Part shown: in pieces, positions 1 to 8,821 of the stretch | Layout: every line of letters begins with the position of its first letter | Numbering within the stretch: the first letter of the stretch is position 1 | DNA from: Scytalidium lignicola | Taxonomy: Eukaryota > Ascomycota > Leotiomycetes | Assembly (NCBI GenBank): GCA_002812745.2 | Contig: NCSJ02000582.1 | Location: forward strand, 1 to 15,436 | DNA: 15,436 nucleotides | Direction: 5' to 3' | Position numbers and translations under genes: made by a program | The notes under the pieces: generated by a model | Database searches by the model: none | Told to the model about the DNA's origin: nothing | Seen by the model: only the letters and a program-made list of their open reading frames with translations

Positions 1-1261
1 TTTAAAGAGTTATGTACATTGATAGTATACCAGAAAGTACTATCAAAAGATACTAGATCATTTATATTATAAACATTTAGCAGAATTGTTATAATTACAT
101 TTATTAGAATGAAATAAAAGAATTCTTGAAAAGCAACATCTTAAATAGCCTTATCTATACCTTTGAAGTTATTACAAAGTTATATTACCTTGAATAAAAA
201 CCAGAACAAAAATTCAATTCTTTCTTAAACAATTATAAGAATATTAAGTTAGAACTATTAAAGTACTTACTTGAAGGATATTAAATATATAACCTCTTAA
301 ACAAACTTCAACTAAAGTTGAGAAAGTAAATTATATTTCAAAGTATATCAATTATTAAAACAAAGCTGATTAACATAGTATNAAAAAGTTNAAAATGTTG
401 ATTATAACTCAAAAAAAAAAGCATGATAACAAGAAGTATAATTATAATTAATTAACTAAGAAACCAAGGTGGACAAATAAGTCAAACAAGTAAGACTTTA
501 AATATGTCTTAAGCAAACCAAACTTCTTCAATATNAAAAAGTAATGATTGTCAATGCTATTCCTCTTAATAATCAATTAACAACCAAGAGAAGAGAAGTT
601 GTTAAACTACTACTTTCTAAGGTTTAATACTATTAATGTAAGAAATTAGATTATTATACTAATAGTTGCCTTTAGACATTTAATGCAAATACTATATTAT
701 TAAGTAGACAAGTAACAATTACTTAATAAGAAGGCTAATACTTTTCAAGATAATTAAAAGCAAGAGTTTCTCTTTAACTTAAAAGGAAATAAATAATAAG
801 GATAACTTTGTTAAATACAAGGTCAGATTTGAATATTATATATTATTACCTCTTATCAAATAAAGTAATAAAAGAAGTTAGTTAATACTTAAGAGTAAGA
901 CAATTCTATAAAGAAAACATTTTTACTTATAAAACTTTGAATATTATAATTCACATTATCAATAACTAAAGACTTAAGAAAACAAAGTTATATAACTTTA
1001 TAATAACTAAGTTTAATAAATATAAAATTGTATTAAGAAAGTTATAACATGATAATGTTAAGTTATAAGTTATTTGTTATAAAAAAGATATTTAAGTATT
1101 CCTTCTTCAAGAACAACACTTATCTTTAATTATTACTAAAAGACAACTTTAAAAAGTTAACTATACAATTAAATATATTATAGTTTTGGTTAAAACAATC
1201 CTTACTCTTACAAAGTTATAAGAGAATATTAATNAAAAAAGCTGTTAAGATATAATTTATT
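1..1261 (+). other. Degraded 5' part of gypsy element (gag/protease region expected, not resolved)
   Basis: This stretch precedes the recognisable reverse transcriptase and should hold the end of gag and the protease. I could not identify a CCHC zinc knuckle or the DTG/DSG protease motif with confidence. Short coding-like runs exist: about 541-630 in frame 3 is open for 29 codons, and frame 2 from about 1,142 onward has few stops and leads directly into the RT. Composition is AT-rich with almost no CpG, like the rest of the element. Four single Ns (382, 391, 535, 1234) sit beside A runs. Confidence 0.5.
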
Positions 1262-2650
1262 ATACTGTCAGAATATAATAATTACTTAAATATCTTCAAT
1301 ATAAACTTAACTAGAATTCTGCCTTTTCATACCTCTTTAGAGCATTATATCAACTTAGAAGAAAGACAAACTTTATCTTGAGGACTTATTTATACTTTAA
1401 CTGAAGATAAACTTATAATACTTTATAATTACTTAGAAGTTGTTATGTAAAAGGAATAAATCTAACCTTTGATTAGTTTAATAAGAACTCTTATCTTGTT
1501 TGTATTTAAGTTGAGAAGTAAATTACAACTTTGCATTAATTATTAAAGATTAAACAAGATTATTAAGAAGAATTATATTATATTACCCTTAATTTCAGAA
1601 ATCATTAGTCGATTATCTAAAGCTAGATGCTTTACTAAGTTAGATTTAAAAGATACTTACTATCAAATATATATCTACAAGGAAAATGAGTAGAAGATAA
1701 CATTCAGAACTAGGTATAAACACTTTGAATATCTTGTTATACTATTCAGACTTATGAATACACTAATTATCTTCTAAATATATATTAACCAAGCATTAAC
1801 AAATTTAGTCAACATTATTTATATTATATATTTTGATAATATTTTAATTTACATAAAAAACAAAGAGTTGTATATACAAGTTATTTATAATATACTAGTT
1901 AAGTTATAATAATAAGGCCTTTATACAAACCTAGAGAAATGTATATTCTATTCTTAAATAATTACCTTTTTAAGTTTTGTAATTACCCTTAAAGGTATAA
2001 GTATAAAGAAAGAACATGTTATAACTATTATTAAGTAGTCAAAACTTAGAAGTATAAAAGACATATAGATCTTTTTTAACTTTACTAGGTTTTATTACTA
2101 GTTTATCAAAGGTTATTCAAAGGTTATTATATCATTAACAAATATACTGAAGAAAGGTTATTCTTTAACCTTCTAACTAACTTTCTTATAATAAGAAGTA
2201 TTTATGAAGATATATGTCTTATTTACAACTACTTTACTATTGTATTATTATAACCTGAAGTTACTTACTAAGTTGAAGACAAATACTTCAGATTTTGTAA
2301 TTAGTATAATTATAACCTAATTGTAAGAAGGGTACTAGTACTTTATTATATATATGTCAAAAAATTTGAAAAAGGCTAAGTTACATTACAACACCTTAAA
2401 TGCTGAGTTGTTAACTATTATAAAAGCTTTTAAGATATAAAGACATTACTTATTATATATATAATACCTTGTAAAAGTTTTAATTAACCATTTAAATCAT
2501 TATTACCTTACTTTTAAGTTATAATTAAATAGTAAATAAGCTTATTAGTTATAAGAATTGTTTAAATATAATTTTAAAATTAAGTATAGACTAAGCTTTT
2601 AGAACTTTACTGATAAGTTATCAAGAAAACTTAATTCAAGAGATATTATT
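1262..2650 (+). pseudogene. Gypsy pol remnant, left part: reverse transcriptase and RNase H
   Basis: In frame 2 the translation follows the fungal Ty3/gypsy RT block by block despite a stop about every 20 codons. The pre-RT segment (1,262-1,500) ends in a TLILF block. Next come LQLCINY (1,514-1,546) and ILPLISEIISRLSKARCFTK near 1,577-1,639. Motif A is KLDLKDTYYQI, with the catalytic Asp at 1,643-1,645 kept. FRTRYKHFEYLV follows at 1,703-1,738. The YxDD box reads YFDN at 1,829-1,840, so the second catalytic Asp is now Asn. RNase H begins near 2,222. Its ETDASDF-type motif reads KTNTSDF (2,276-2,296), losing the first catalytic Asp. Later blocks include AELLTIIKAFK, KVLINHLNHYY and FTDKLSRKL. 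The fragment stops at about 2,650, where composition changes and the Helitron starts. There is no frameshift across roughly 460 codons; the damage is mostly transitions (TGG to TAG, CAA to TAA, GCT to ACT). Confidence 0.88.
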
Positions 2651-2652
2651 GA

Positions 2653-2884
2653 AGTGAGCGTAATAAGCTTCTATTAAGGTAGTTTAGAGGGTTCAAATCG
2701 TCGTTCATTCTCACTATATAATCGACCACCCTGACTTTTAGCACTATTTTCTGCTAAGTACAAAAATTTACTAGCATCTCATACCAAAATATATGTACCA
2801 AGCAGAAAACTATACTTTTTCCAAAAGTAATAAAACATTGTTTTCTGCTATACACAATTTCAGAATTATAATACTATAACTTTA
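2653..2884 (+). other. Helitron left terminal region, less mutated, with hairpin-forming repeats
   Basis: Composition changes at about 2,653 from almost CpG-free DNA to a segment with four CpGs before 2,725. GTGAG (2,654-2,658) and CTCAC (2,710-2,714) are an inverted pair around 51 bases. The word TTTTCTGCTA occurs at 2,747-2,756 and 2,841-2,850, and its inverse AGCAGAAAAC at 2,801-2,810. The last two copies can form a perfect 10-bp stem with a 29-base loop. This fits the non-coding leader upstream of the Helitron protein. AT-rich sequence resumes by about 2,850. No promoter can be recognised with confidence. Confidence 0.55.
2801..2849. repeat. Inverted repeat AGCAGAAAAC / GTTTTCTGCT
   Basis: A perfect 10-base inverted pair lies at 2,801-2,810 and 2,840-2,849, with 29 bases between. 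A third copy of TTTTCTGCTA lies at 2,747-2,756 in direct orientation to the second arm. It lies between the Helitron left end and the first likely coding codons. Confidence 0.7.
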
Positions 2885-4029
2885 ATGTAAATTACTAATA
2901 AAACAAAGTATTATCATTATTATAGAATAGTTCTTGTAAACAATTCTTTGTAAACAACTAATTCTTCAAAAATGCTACTAACTTTAGTATAACTACCAAC
3001 CTTTCAAAATTGCCCTAACTATTATCAAATAGTTAATATTACAAGTTTTATATCTTTTAGAAATAACAATTCAATCACTAAGCATTATACTAAATACTGT
3101 GAAGACAAACGTATACTTGAATCTCTTGAATCTCTTATTGAACCCCTTGAATCTAAGTATTAGTAAAGAAATCAACGAGAAGTTCTTATCTTCCTTTCTT
3201 ATGGCCAGAATAGTCAAGATAACCTTATTACAGCTTAAGCATGTCAAGAATAGTTAATAATTCGAAGACATCATTAATATAAGAATTATCAACATATTAA
3301 ACACTTTATTACTCTTTCCTTAAATACTTTAATAATTTAGAATATACCTAAATTACTTGAATCTTCTATTTTAATGATAACTTCTGTTAATACTATACTT
3401 GTTTCAGAATCTAATTCAACTACTACTTCTTAATTATAGTTAGTAATTATAATTCTAGGTTTAACCATCCTTTCTTCAGTTCTTACATCTTCCTTGTCTT
3501 TGACTCCTATACCTTTCCNTTTTTATAATAACATTAATTCTAACACTTATACTTATTCTAGCTTTTATATTACCTTCTCCTTCTTTAACAATGCTAATTT
3601 TAACAATTTTAATAATGACATCTGAATTAATGTTATAAAACAAGCAAACCTTTTAAGCTATCATTTTAGAAGATGATTAGTTATTAATACAAGACTTTTA
3701 TGTAAAATTAAAGAAGGATATACTAGAAACATATAATACTTGCCAGGAAAGGTAGTTCTATATGAATATACAGAATAGTAAATATGCAAAGTATAAAATC
3801 AAGGATACTTTAAAGTTTAAAGAAGAACTTAATCTTATGAGCATNAAAAAATCACTTAGATCTAGGAGAGTTTCTTGTTTATCTGCTAATATTAATACAA
3901 GTTAAGGAGATGTTAATTGTTAAAGTTTATATTTATATGAAGGTTTACTAAGTTCATGGTCAACAATTTAAATATACTAAGTATATCATCAACNTTTTTA
4001 AGAGATACAAGAAAGGTTTATAATAAACN
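2885..4029 (+). other. N-terminal region of the Helitron protein (low complexity, weakly conserved)
   Basis: Frame 2 is fairly open here. It has a Cys-containing block FQNCPNYYQ near 3,002-3,028. LESLESLIEPLES follows at 3,116-3,154 and is encoded by 9-base repeats of CTTGAATCT. Next is a Ser/Thr-rich part around 3,356-3,510, then an Asn/Phe-rich part to about 3,640, and then KIKEGYTRN near 3,707. Such low-complexity N termini are common in fungal Helitron proteins. Ns at 3,519, 3,845, 3,994 and 4,029 flank T or A runs, and the frame moves from 2 to 3 between the last ones. I assign it by position more than by motif. Confidence 0.5.
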
Positions 4030-4034
4030 TTTTA

Positions 4035-4426
4035 ATACTACCTTCTAACTTAAATATCATCATTCTTCAGCTTAGTAATACAACTGAGAATACGAATCTG
4101 AGTTGTCAATTCATCTAGAACTTTTATGTACATCAAGAATTAGTGTAAATATAGCTTAAGTATTTAAAACAACATTATGTTAGATATTAAGATATTAAAG
4201 TTAACATACAAACGTTAACACAATTGCCATATGATAGTAATATCATAAAGAGCATTCTTAACCATGAGATTATTGTTAACAACCTTAAATTAAAGTCTGA
4301 ACAACCTTCAGAAGCTTTAGAGGATGTACAAGAGAATGAGGAAGATGAATTTAAACTTGTTACTTCAGCTATTCCTAACTTAATCACAGAAGAGAATAAG
4401 CTTGAATAGCTTTGAACAAATGTTTA
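4035..4426 (+). other. Conserved N-proximal Helitron domain (resembles DUF6570-type segment)
   Basis: Frame 3 reads SNTTENTNLSCQF, later KYLKQHYVRY, then LTQLPYDSN, an acidic DVQENEEDE stretch and VTSAIPNL. The order of a basic helical block, an RLxxLPxDG-like block, an acidic linker and a S-x-x-P-x-L block resembles the segment that precedes the Helitron-like N domain in fungal Helitron proteins. From 4,224 to 4,409 the frame is open for 61 codons, the longest undamaged run in the gene apart from the C terminus. The antisense open frame over the same bases is a shadow. Confidence 0.55.
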
Positions 4427-4479
4427 TAAATGTATTATACATCTAACTATACTATCCTTTAAGCTTACTCTACTATCAG

Positions 4480-5250
4480 AGTTTAATAAGAACTAACTAT
4501 TATTAAGTTTAGCTTTTTCTACTTTGTTTCTTATAAGAAAAGCAAAGTTTTTAACTCTTTATATTAGATTTGTAGATTATATTATATATATAAAACATCT
4601 TATTAAGTATAAAGATAATTGCTTTGCATATCATCTACACTTTTGATATGTAGTTTTTAACATTCTTATACATATGCAGATCAGATCTTAAAGTACTTAT
4701 TATGTTTAGAAAAACCATTCAAGAGTAATAAGGCATAATATTAATTCTGAAGACCTTGAAAACCTTAAAGTAGAATATGATATTTCAAATATCCAAATCC
4801 AAGATTTACTGACAACATTTATAAATATTGATTCTTTAAAAGCTTAATCACTTCTTAACTTTATCTTTAGGTTTATTAATAACCTTTAAGATACATAACC
4901 ATTCTGGAATAGTAAAAGATTCAAACTTAACAATTACCTTTATCACTTAAAAAGACTTAGCCTGTTTCTTACCTTTTTAACAGTTGATTACTATTAGGAT
5001 TTCTTATACAAGTATATATTAAAGTATAGAGAATAGCGTTTAACTACTTTAGCAAATCAAGTTAAGCTTTCTAAGGAGAATTTAAGGGATAACCCTTATA
5101 TTGTTGCCTTTCACTTCTATTGATAACTTATTGTTTTTATAACTAAAGTGTTAATACTTAAATTCAACATAAATGATTAGTAGAATCAATATAAGTAACA
5201 AGATTGTAGTTCAACACATAACCATAGATTTATATAACAAAAAGAAAGTC
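4480..5250 (+). other. Helitron-like N / Rep domain with HUH-type His pair
   Basis: Frame 3 shows the blocks expected of the Helitron-like N domain. These are LSEFNKN and LLSLAF near 4,477-4,510, DYIIYIKHLIKYKDN and YVVFN near 4,575-4,665, and NINSEDLENLKVEYDIS around 4,740-4,790. Further on are PFWNSKRFKLNNYLYHL near 4,900-4,950 and LSKENLRDNPYIVAFHF at 5,070-5,120. The metal-binding site is STHNH at 5,211-5,225, with both His codons (5,217-5,219 and 5,223-5,225) intact. The flanking Gly codons have become Ser or Arg (GGN to AGN, GGA to AGA), as RIP would do. Several Trp and Gln codons are stops. The domain would bind the metal that positions the nicking Tyr residues. Confidence 0.82.
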
Positions 5251-5639
5251 CTTTTAAAAAACCTTTAACTCTAATTGTTCAACAAGCATTTGTGCAATAT
5301 TAAAGCATATATATCATAGTTATACACTTTGATCTTGAATATAGACTAGACAAGATATCTCTTATGTCTTTATTATCATCTTAACAAGTTAACATTAATG
5401 ATTACTTTATAACTTGTTTAAATTAATTCTAAATACATACTTACTTATAAGCTTATTGTCTTTGAAAGTATAAGGACTCAAAAGATAAAGCTTACAGATT
5501 CTACTTCCTTAAAGCATTATAGCTAGAACTTATTGTTAACTGATCTTAAAACTCAAAATACTATATGTTTGCCTTAAAATGAAACTATCCTCGCTTGAAT
5601 GTATATAACAAGTTAATTATTATTAGTTGGTTAACAAAT

Positions 5640-5960
5640 ACAAACATAACTCCTTATACAACAATTAAAGCAATTGTGAATTACATAACTAAATATACTT
5701 TGAAGAAGGAAAAGAAGTCTACTTTGTATATTAACTTATTAAAGTAATGCCTTCTTCAGGTTAATAATACTAACCTACTTTTATCATTAGTTTCTAAACT
5801 TATGAATAAATTAGTAAGTGAACAAGATTAAAGTACTTAAGAGATTTGTTATCTTTTGTTAAATCTTCCTTTAATTAACTAATCACAAACTGTATTAACT
5901 GTAGATTACTAACTTGTTGAAGACTAATCAATTCCTATTACTATTAAAGATGAAGAAGTG
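5640..5960 (+). other. Helitron Rep Y2 motif region
   Basis: Frame 3 reads VNYITKYTLKKEKKSTLY. The two tyrosines of the Y-x3-Y motif are at 5,682-5,684 and 5,694-5,696 with the Lys between them, matching the YxxKY active site that nicks and carries the DNA strand in Helitron Rep. Downstream blocks LLSLVSKLMNKLVSE and LLNLPLIN match the expected segment after the active site. Both Tyr codons and the HNH pair upstream survive, while the surrounding gene does not. Confidence 0.8.
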
Positions 5961-6399
5961 ATTATTAGTAGTAAATCCTTATTAAAGAAGTATATTAATC
6001 ATCTTAAAATTATAGAACAACTTATATATATTGATTATTTATACAATTATAATTATAATACTTACAAAAAGTAGCTTAAAGTAAAAGCTTAACTCTTGAA
6101 TTACTTTCTACTATATAAAACTATTAACAATCAACTAAAAGACTTTTGTTGTATGAAAATAGTTCTCCACTATCCTTTTCAGGTAATTGACAACTTGAAA
6201 AGCCAATTCTATAGCTAAAAAGAAGCTTATAATGATTGTGTTTAAAACTATTATAATTATAAACTAAATAGTTTAGATGACATGTTTGAGTAAGTTAACA
6301 AAGATAAATTTGAAATTCTAGAGAATTCAGAAGTTATAAAGGAAGAATTACAAGCTACATAGCAAATAATAGTAAAACAACTTCTAAATAATATAAATA

Positions 6400-7954
6400 A
6401 CAGATTAATAGACTCTGATCAACTTGGTTTTTGTGATATTAATCAATTTAATTAGTTTATATATATTGCTCACTTATCTTTGGATAAGAATTGGTAAACT
6501 AGTTAAATATAAGCTAATCTAGGCGAAATGATTGTAAATTAAACTTTATAACGTTTGTTTAATACACTCCAAAGTAAACAATATCAGATCTTTGAATTAA
6601 TTATTGACTACTACCAAAAAACCTTGAATATCACTGAATTAACACCTTTACAATTACTCTTACAAGTTGATAGTAAAGCTAGTATAAGCAAGTCTTATAT
6701 TATTTAGCTTCTTTCAAGTAAACTTCAAGAACTAGTTATTACTAATAAACAATCAAATTTAGTATTCAGAACAGTTCTTACAAGTGTAATTGCTCATGGA
6801 ATATTAAGCAAAACTATCTATTCTTTGTTTTGATTACTTATCAAAAAGGAGAAATTCACTTTGTTGTTAACTTCAACTCTTATAACTATACAAAGTTATA
6901 TAAGGTTTTGTAAGTATTTGATAATTAATAAGAAATCCATGATTAGCTTATAATAATAGTCTTTTCTAGACTAAAGATATTATTAGATCNTTTTTTGAAT
7001 ATTCATAAGCTAGCTTTAAAGGTTTGAATATTATACTTTTTAATGACTTTTTTTCAACTTCCTTTTATTAATAACAAACTACTTTTTGCTGAATTGACAA
7101 TTATATCCTTAGTAAAAGATATTCAAGGTCAAACTATATATTATACTTTTACATAAACCATTGAATTAAACATGATTATACATTAACAAGGTAATTCAGT
7201 TAAACAGTATAACTTTTAGGATACTCTTGAAGGTCTTTAGCATTCTTCAATATTCATACTACACTGGGAAACATTGATTTCATATGTACAAAGCTAACTA
7301 AGAGTTACAAAAGTTAATTCCTTTGATAATACTCTTTGAATATATAGTAAAAAAGTTAATATGTTTATGTACAACAGATAAAAGTTATAAGATCTCCAAG
7401 TACTCATCCTCTTGATTTACATAACTAATAAACCTCTTATAACATCCAAGTTTACCTTTGATGAAGTTAGAAACCTTTACAATGAGTTATTATTGTATAT
7501 TAGAGTTAAAGTTATGCTTATAAAGAACTTGTAAACCGAGAATGACATGGTAAATGGTATAATTAGTATAATTTGAGATATACAATAGGTTACAACTATT
7601 ATAAACCTTTAAAAGGAATCACCATTAACAATATTAGTAGAATTTGACAATTATTTAAGGTTATTTTTAGAAGGCTGTTCAGTGCTTATATTCAGATCTA
7701 CCAAGGAGTTCGTATACAATTCTATAGTCTACTAACATATATAGTTCCCTTTGATTGTTGCTTACACTATAACTATACATAAATCACAAGGAATAACAAT
7801 TGAGAAGATTGTGTTAAATCTGACGGAGAAAGATTTTGCACTAAGTCTATTATACATAGCTGTTTCAAGGGTCAAGACATTGGATAGGTTAATGTTCGAA
7901 GAATTGTTTGATTATAGCCAATTCAAGACAAAGGAGACTAATACACAACGGTGA
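6400..7954 (+). other. PIF1-type SF1 helicase domain of the Helitron
   Basis: Blocks run in the family order. Around 6,416 is DQLGFCDINQFN, then FELIIDYYQKTLNI. The Walker A loop at 6,669-6,695 reads DSKASISKS, where the three expected Gly codons are all AGT or AGC. Walker B at 6,921-6,932 reads IINK instead of IIDE. The Q-L-P block follows at 7,055. YNELLLYIRVKVMLIKNL lies near 7,480-7,530, LTILVEFDNY near 7,627-7,656 and CSVLIFRST near 7,677-7,703. Then come the near-intact HKSQG motif (7,778-7,792) and AVSRVKT (7,859-7,879). The last 67 codons (7,751-7,951) carry no stop. The ATPase would be dead because motifs I and II are lost. The same C-terminal blocks occur in stand-alone fungal PIF1-like proteins, but linkage to Rep makes this a Helitron. 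Confidence 0.87.
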
Positions 7955-8018
7955 AGGCTAGCAAATATACAACACTGTAAAGTGTAGTATATACAAAAGG
8001 GTTTAGGTAACTAAAGTT

Positions 8019-8048
8019 ATGTCTACTAAATCATTTCTTAGTAGACAT
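8019..8048. repeat. Perfect hairpin, 11-bp stem, 8-base loop
   Basis: ATGTCTACTAA at 8,019-8,029 is the exact reverse complement of TTAGTAGACAT at 8,038-8,048. It lies 65 bases after the end of the Helitron helicase frame and is not followed by a T run. It may act as a Helitron 3' structure or transcript terminator; the sequence alone does not decide. Confidence 0.75.
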
Positions 8049-8106
8049 AGAGATTCAGGGTGTTCAGGGAATTCACAAAGCTTAAAAAGGTTAGCCCCCA
8101 TTGCAA

Positions 8107-8125
8107 TAGCCCCTGGAGGGCTAGT
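8107..8125. repeat. GC-rich hairpin ending in CTAGT (candidate Helitron 3' end)
   Basis: TAGCCC (8,107-8,112) and GGGCTA (8,118-8,123) pair around CTGGA, and CTAG at 8,121-8,124 is followed by T, the pattern expected at a Helitron 3' terminus inserted before T. The stem overlaps the CTAG, whereas in known elements the hairpin lies several bases upstream. About 265 bases of non-gypsy sequence follow, which argues against this being the real end. Confidence 0.3.
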
Positions 8126-8390
8126 GGAGCATTACCTGCATAGGGAAATAAAGGTAAGAGTATAGTAGAGTAGGTGATAGAGTAGTAATTCAAATTAAAG
8201 GTCATAAGACTGGTTATTCCCAAATAGGAAATTAGCATACAATTCAGAAAACTCTACGGATTTAAGCGTTTTGACTTGAATTACAATCTTTGACGTTGTA
8301 ACGTCAGAATCGATTATATATACTCGCTTCAATCCTTAGGTAAACTCTAGAACGAATTTACCTTCAGTACCTCGTTAACATTACAATAAT

Positions 8391-8821
8391 ATGTTAAGAG
8401 TTATTGTTAAGTTTTCTTAATAAGTTCTTATAAATGTTAAATATAAGTAATAAAGAACTTATAAGCTTATTAAATTAAAGTCTTGTTAATTAATCAAAGA
8501 AAGTAAATTCCTTAACAACTGAACTTGTTTTATTAGATAGTCAAGACTTTATTAATCAATTATAAAAGCTTAATAACTTTATAACAATTAAACTTGAAAA
8601 TGCTTAAAGCATTATGTCTTTTCAGGATAATACTACTGTTAAAACTATAAATTATGAATTGTACATTCTTTTAGCATAAACTAGAAAGGCTAAAGCTATA
8701 ATAATACTAGAGGACTTATTATTTAACTTTGCAGATATTATTTATAAAGTATAACAAAAGGACACNTTTTGTTGTCAACGAAAAGTAAAAATAATAATGT
8801 AACAAATAATCCATTGTTAAA
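8391..8821 (+). other. Degraded gypsy pol linker between RNase H and integrase
   Basis: AT-rich, CpG-poor composition returns at about 8,390, and frame 2 leads into the integrase. Its length of roughly 140 codons suits the spacer between RNase H and the integrase zinc finger in fungal gypsy elements. Near 8,765 frame 2 reads FVVNEK, then further on SIVKVLRYNL. Stops are dense and motif support is weak; position is the main argument. One N is at 8,766. Confidence 0.5.

Larger units (their letters stand above)
2885..7954 (+). pseudogene. Helitron Rep-helicase protein, multiply interrupted
   Basis: This is one decayed gene of about 1,690 codons. The N-terminal part is in frame 2 from about 2,885 (possible starts ATG 2,885 or 2,972) to about 3,840 and includes a LES-type repeat and an S/T-rich and N-rich stretch. 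Frame 3 carries the protein from about 4,035 to 6,989: a segment with QLPYDSN and TSAIPNL, the Helitron-like N domain, the Rep core and the front of the helicase. Frame 1 covers only 6,990-7,047 and frame 2 runs from 7,055 to the stop at 7,952-7,954. The frame changes fall at Ns or at T runs (6,990; a seven-T run at 7,048-7,054), so some could be sequencing errors. Stops are frequent. An intact product would nick DNA, transfer it by rolling-circle replication and unwind it in the nucleus. Identity is well supported by conserved blocks; the start codon is not. Confidence 0.85.
2648..8333 (+). mobile_element. Degraded Helitron inserted in gypsy pol between RNase H and integrase
   Basis: A long block separates the two halves of the gypsy pol and encodes, on the + strand, a Rep endonuclease followed by a PIF1-type helicase, the diagnostic pair of autonomous Helitrons. 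Size is about 5.7 kb. The ends are approximate. I place the left edge where RIP-type composition stops (2,648) and the right edge at the matching inverted blocks (8,310-8,333); the low-AT sequence continues to about 8,390. Classical 5'-TC and 3'-CTRR ends are not certain: TC occurs at 2,709 and 2,711, and a CTAG followed by T occurs at 8,121-8,125 beside a hairpin. The interior is heavily RIP-mutated, the two terminal regions much less so. Confidence 0.82.
7955..8390. other. Helitron 3' non-coding region, low RIP, hairpin-rich
   Basis: After the helicase stop the sequence is about 40% GC, far above its surroundings. At least eight CpGs lie between 8,250 and 8,380. Perfect hairpins are present at 8,019-8,048 (11-bp stem), 8,107-8,123 (6-bp GC-rich stem ending in CTAGT), 8,291-8,306 (TGACGTT/AACGTCA) and 8,338-8,363 (AGGTAAA/TTTACCT). 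Helitron 3' ends carry a hairpin shortly before CTRR. The 8,107-8,125 structure is the best candidate but its stem overlaps the CTAG. An open frame on the minus strand (8,038-8,238) has no recognisable features and is not called. RIP-type sequence returns near 8,390. Confidence 0.55.

Noticed and set aside
406..450. Gag zinc knuckle upstream of pol
   Set aside because: A Cys, a His and a Cys-derived Tyr can be lined up only by allowing an extra residue and stops at key positions next to a long A run; too weak to call.
2105..2130. Tandem 11-base duplication TCAAAGGTTAT
   Set aside because: Both copies encode the expected FIKGYSK part of the RT connection, so this is coding sequence and not a repeat insertion.
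2652..2714. tRNA gene suggested by GGTTCAAATCG at 2,690-2,700 and pairing GTGAG/CTCAC ends
   Set aside because: The bases flanking the T-loop-like word do not form a T stem, no anticodon arm is visible, and about 62 bases is too short.
4187..4387. 66-codon open frame on the minus strand
   Set aside because: It is the antisense shadow of the conserved Helitron protein segment in + frame 3 at 4,224-4,409.
8038..8238. 66-codon open frame on the minus strand in the Helitron 3' region
   Set aside because: It overlaps hairpin-forming non-coding sequence, shows no motif, and open frames are expected where stops are less frequent in this GC-balanced island.
2643..8392. ATATTATTG / CAATAATAT as flanking inverted repeat of the insertion
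   Set aside because: Nine AT-only-like bases are expected by chance in this composition, unlike the CpG-containing blocks at 2,715-2,725 and 8,310-8,333.
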